A DNA stretch of 6,048 nucleotides from Cuspidothrix sp046080125 (GTDB taxonomy: Bacteria > Cyanobacteriota > Cyanobacteriia > Cyanobacteriales > Nostocaceae). Where the stretch lies: positions 1 through 6,048 of the forward strand of contig JBJTTJ010000213.1 of NCBI GenBank assembly GCA_046080125.1, read 5' to 3'. A program made the translations under genes and the position numbers. Under the pieces are notes generated by a model that was not told the origin of the DNA, made no database searches, and was given only the letters and a program-made list of their open reading frames with translations. Of the stretch, positions 5,796 to 6,048 are shown one piece after another; position 1 is the stretch's first letter; each line of letters starts with the position of its first letter.

Positions 5796-5801
5796 CTCCT
5801 T
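5796..5801 (-). promoter_or_regulatory. prfA: prfA ribosome-binding site with long spacing
   Basis: AAGGAG on the minus strand lies 14 bases before the prfA ATG at 5781, longer than the usual 5-10. No alternative in-frame start lies nearer, because TAA closes the frame 21 bases upstream. The start is therefore not in doubt despite the spacing. Confidence 0.5.
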
Positions 5802-5837
5802 AAAAATAACAAGTTGGCTCAAGCATTAAATGACAAC

Positions 5838-5863
5838 CGACCCAGCACGATCATGCAGGGTCG
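5838..5863 (-). other. Hairpin in the rpmE-prfA spacer
   Basis: CGACCC (5838-5843) pairs with GGGTCG (5858-5863). After an A-A mismatch, GCA (5845-5847) pairs with TGC (5854-5856) around a 6-base loop. No T-run follows in the direction of transcription, so it looks more like an RNA processing, stability or partial attenuation element than a terminator. It sits about 48 bases after the rpmE stop codon. Confidence 0.4.
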
Positions 5864-5910
5864 TCCATGGTTTACACCACGCTACGCTATCAACAGCTAC
5901 AGCCAACCAG

Positions 5911-6048
5911 CTACTTTTGATTATCGTCGCCAGTTTGAGTGCTGGACATACCATACTTACGGAGGAAGCGTTCCACACGACCCTCAGTATCAATAATTTT
6001 CTGAGTACCAGTGTAAAAGGGGTGATTTCCAGACCAAACATCTACGTG
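5911..6048 (-). CDS. rpmE: 50S ribosomal protein L31, C-terminal 45 residues (5' end outside the window)
   Basis: Reading leftwards from the right edge, the frame gives HVDVWSGNHPFYTGTQK, then IIDTEGRVERFLRKYGM and an SSTQTGDDNQK tail, ending in TAG at 5913-5911. The WSGNHPFYTG and RVERFLRKYG blocks are the conserved C-terminal half of bacterial L31, a small protein of roughly 70-80 residues that bridges the two ribosomal subunits. The N-terminal part, including any zinc-binding cysteines, lies outside the window. It is followed by prfA on the same strand, the normal cyanobacterial order after rplM and rpsI. Confidence 0.95.
   Translation of the reverse strand, partial: HVDVWSGNHPFYTGTQKIIDTEGRVERFLRKYGMSSTQTGDDNQK

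Noticed and set aside
5814..6041. A 60-codon plus-strand ORF and a 71-codon minus-strand ORF at the right end
   Set aside because: Both overlap the true rpmE reading frame, whose L31 residues are clear; these are other-frame shadows.

Overview
The window looks like chromosomal DNA from a filamentous, Nostoc/Anabaena-type cyanobacterium. Three things point there: the right end carries the rpmE-prfA pair that closes the large ribosomal-protein cluster in cyanobacteria, prfA contains a HIP1 octamer (GCGATCGC, 4881-4888), and the first large ORF resembles the N-terminal module that I remember from cyanobacterial NACHT NTPases. No database search was possible, so family calls other than prfA and rpmE rest on motifs and memory.

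Layout. 2-157 (+) is the C-terminal tail of an unidentified protein. 158-386 is a gene-free, AT-rich stretch with a possible NtcA-type promoter (GTA-N8-TAC, then TAN3T 23 bases on) and a perfect AGGAGG. 387-497 (+) is a possible 36-residue leader ORF. 500-1591 (+), here 'gene A', encodes 363 aa with a NACHT-N-like first half and no NTPase. 1652-2845 (+), 'gene B', encodes a 397-aa soluble zinc metallopeptidase with HETAH, EIEAD and THPPLWFR motifs. 2884-4284 (-), 'gene C', encodes a 466-aa protein of unknown family, convergent with B. 4285-4680 is intergenic and holds the C promoter/RBS side and the prfA terminator. 4681-5781 (-) is prfA (release factor 1), and 5911-6048 (-) is the 3' end of rpmE (ribosomal protein L31).

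How the genes may work together. rpmE and prfA are core translation genes, probably co-transcribed leftwards and ended by a 10-bp-stem terminator at 4617-4661. A and B are only 60 bp apart and read the same way. They look like a two-gene accessory module: a NACHT-N-type recognition or adaptor protein beside a cytosolic peptidase of M48-like or Lit (U49)-like motif layout. That arrangement suggests a conflict or defence system in which A controls the protease B; this is inference. C is adjacent, similarly AT-rich and convergent; whether it belongs to the module is open. Both A and B are preceded by a good ribosome-binding site that drives a short ORF touching or overlapping the main start, which suggests translational coupling or, for B, a one-base frameshift.
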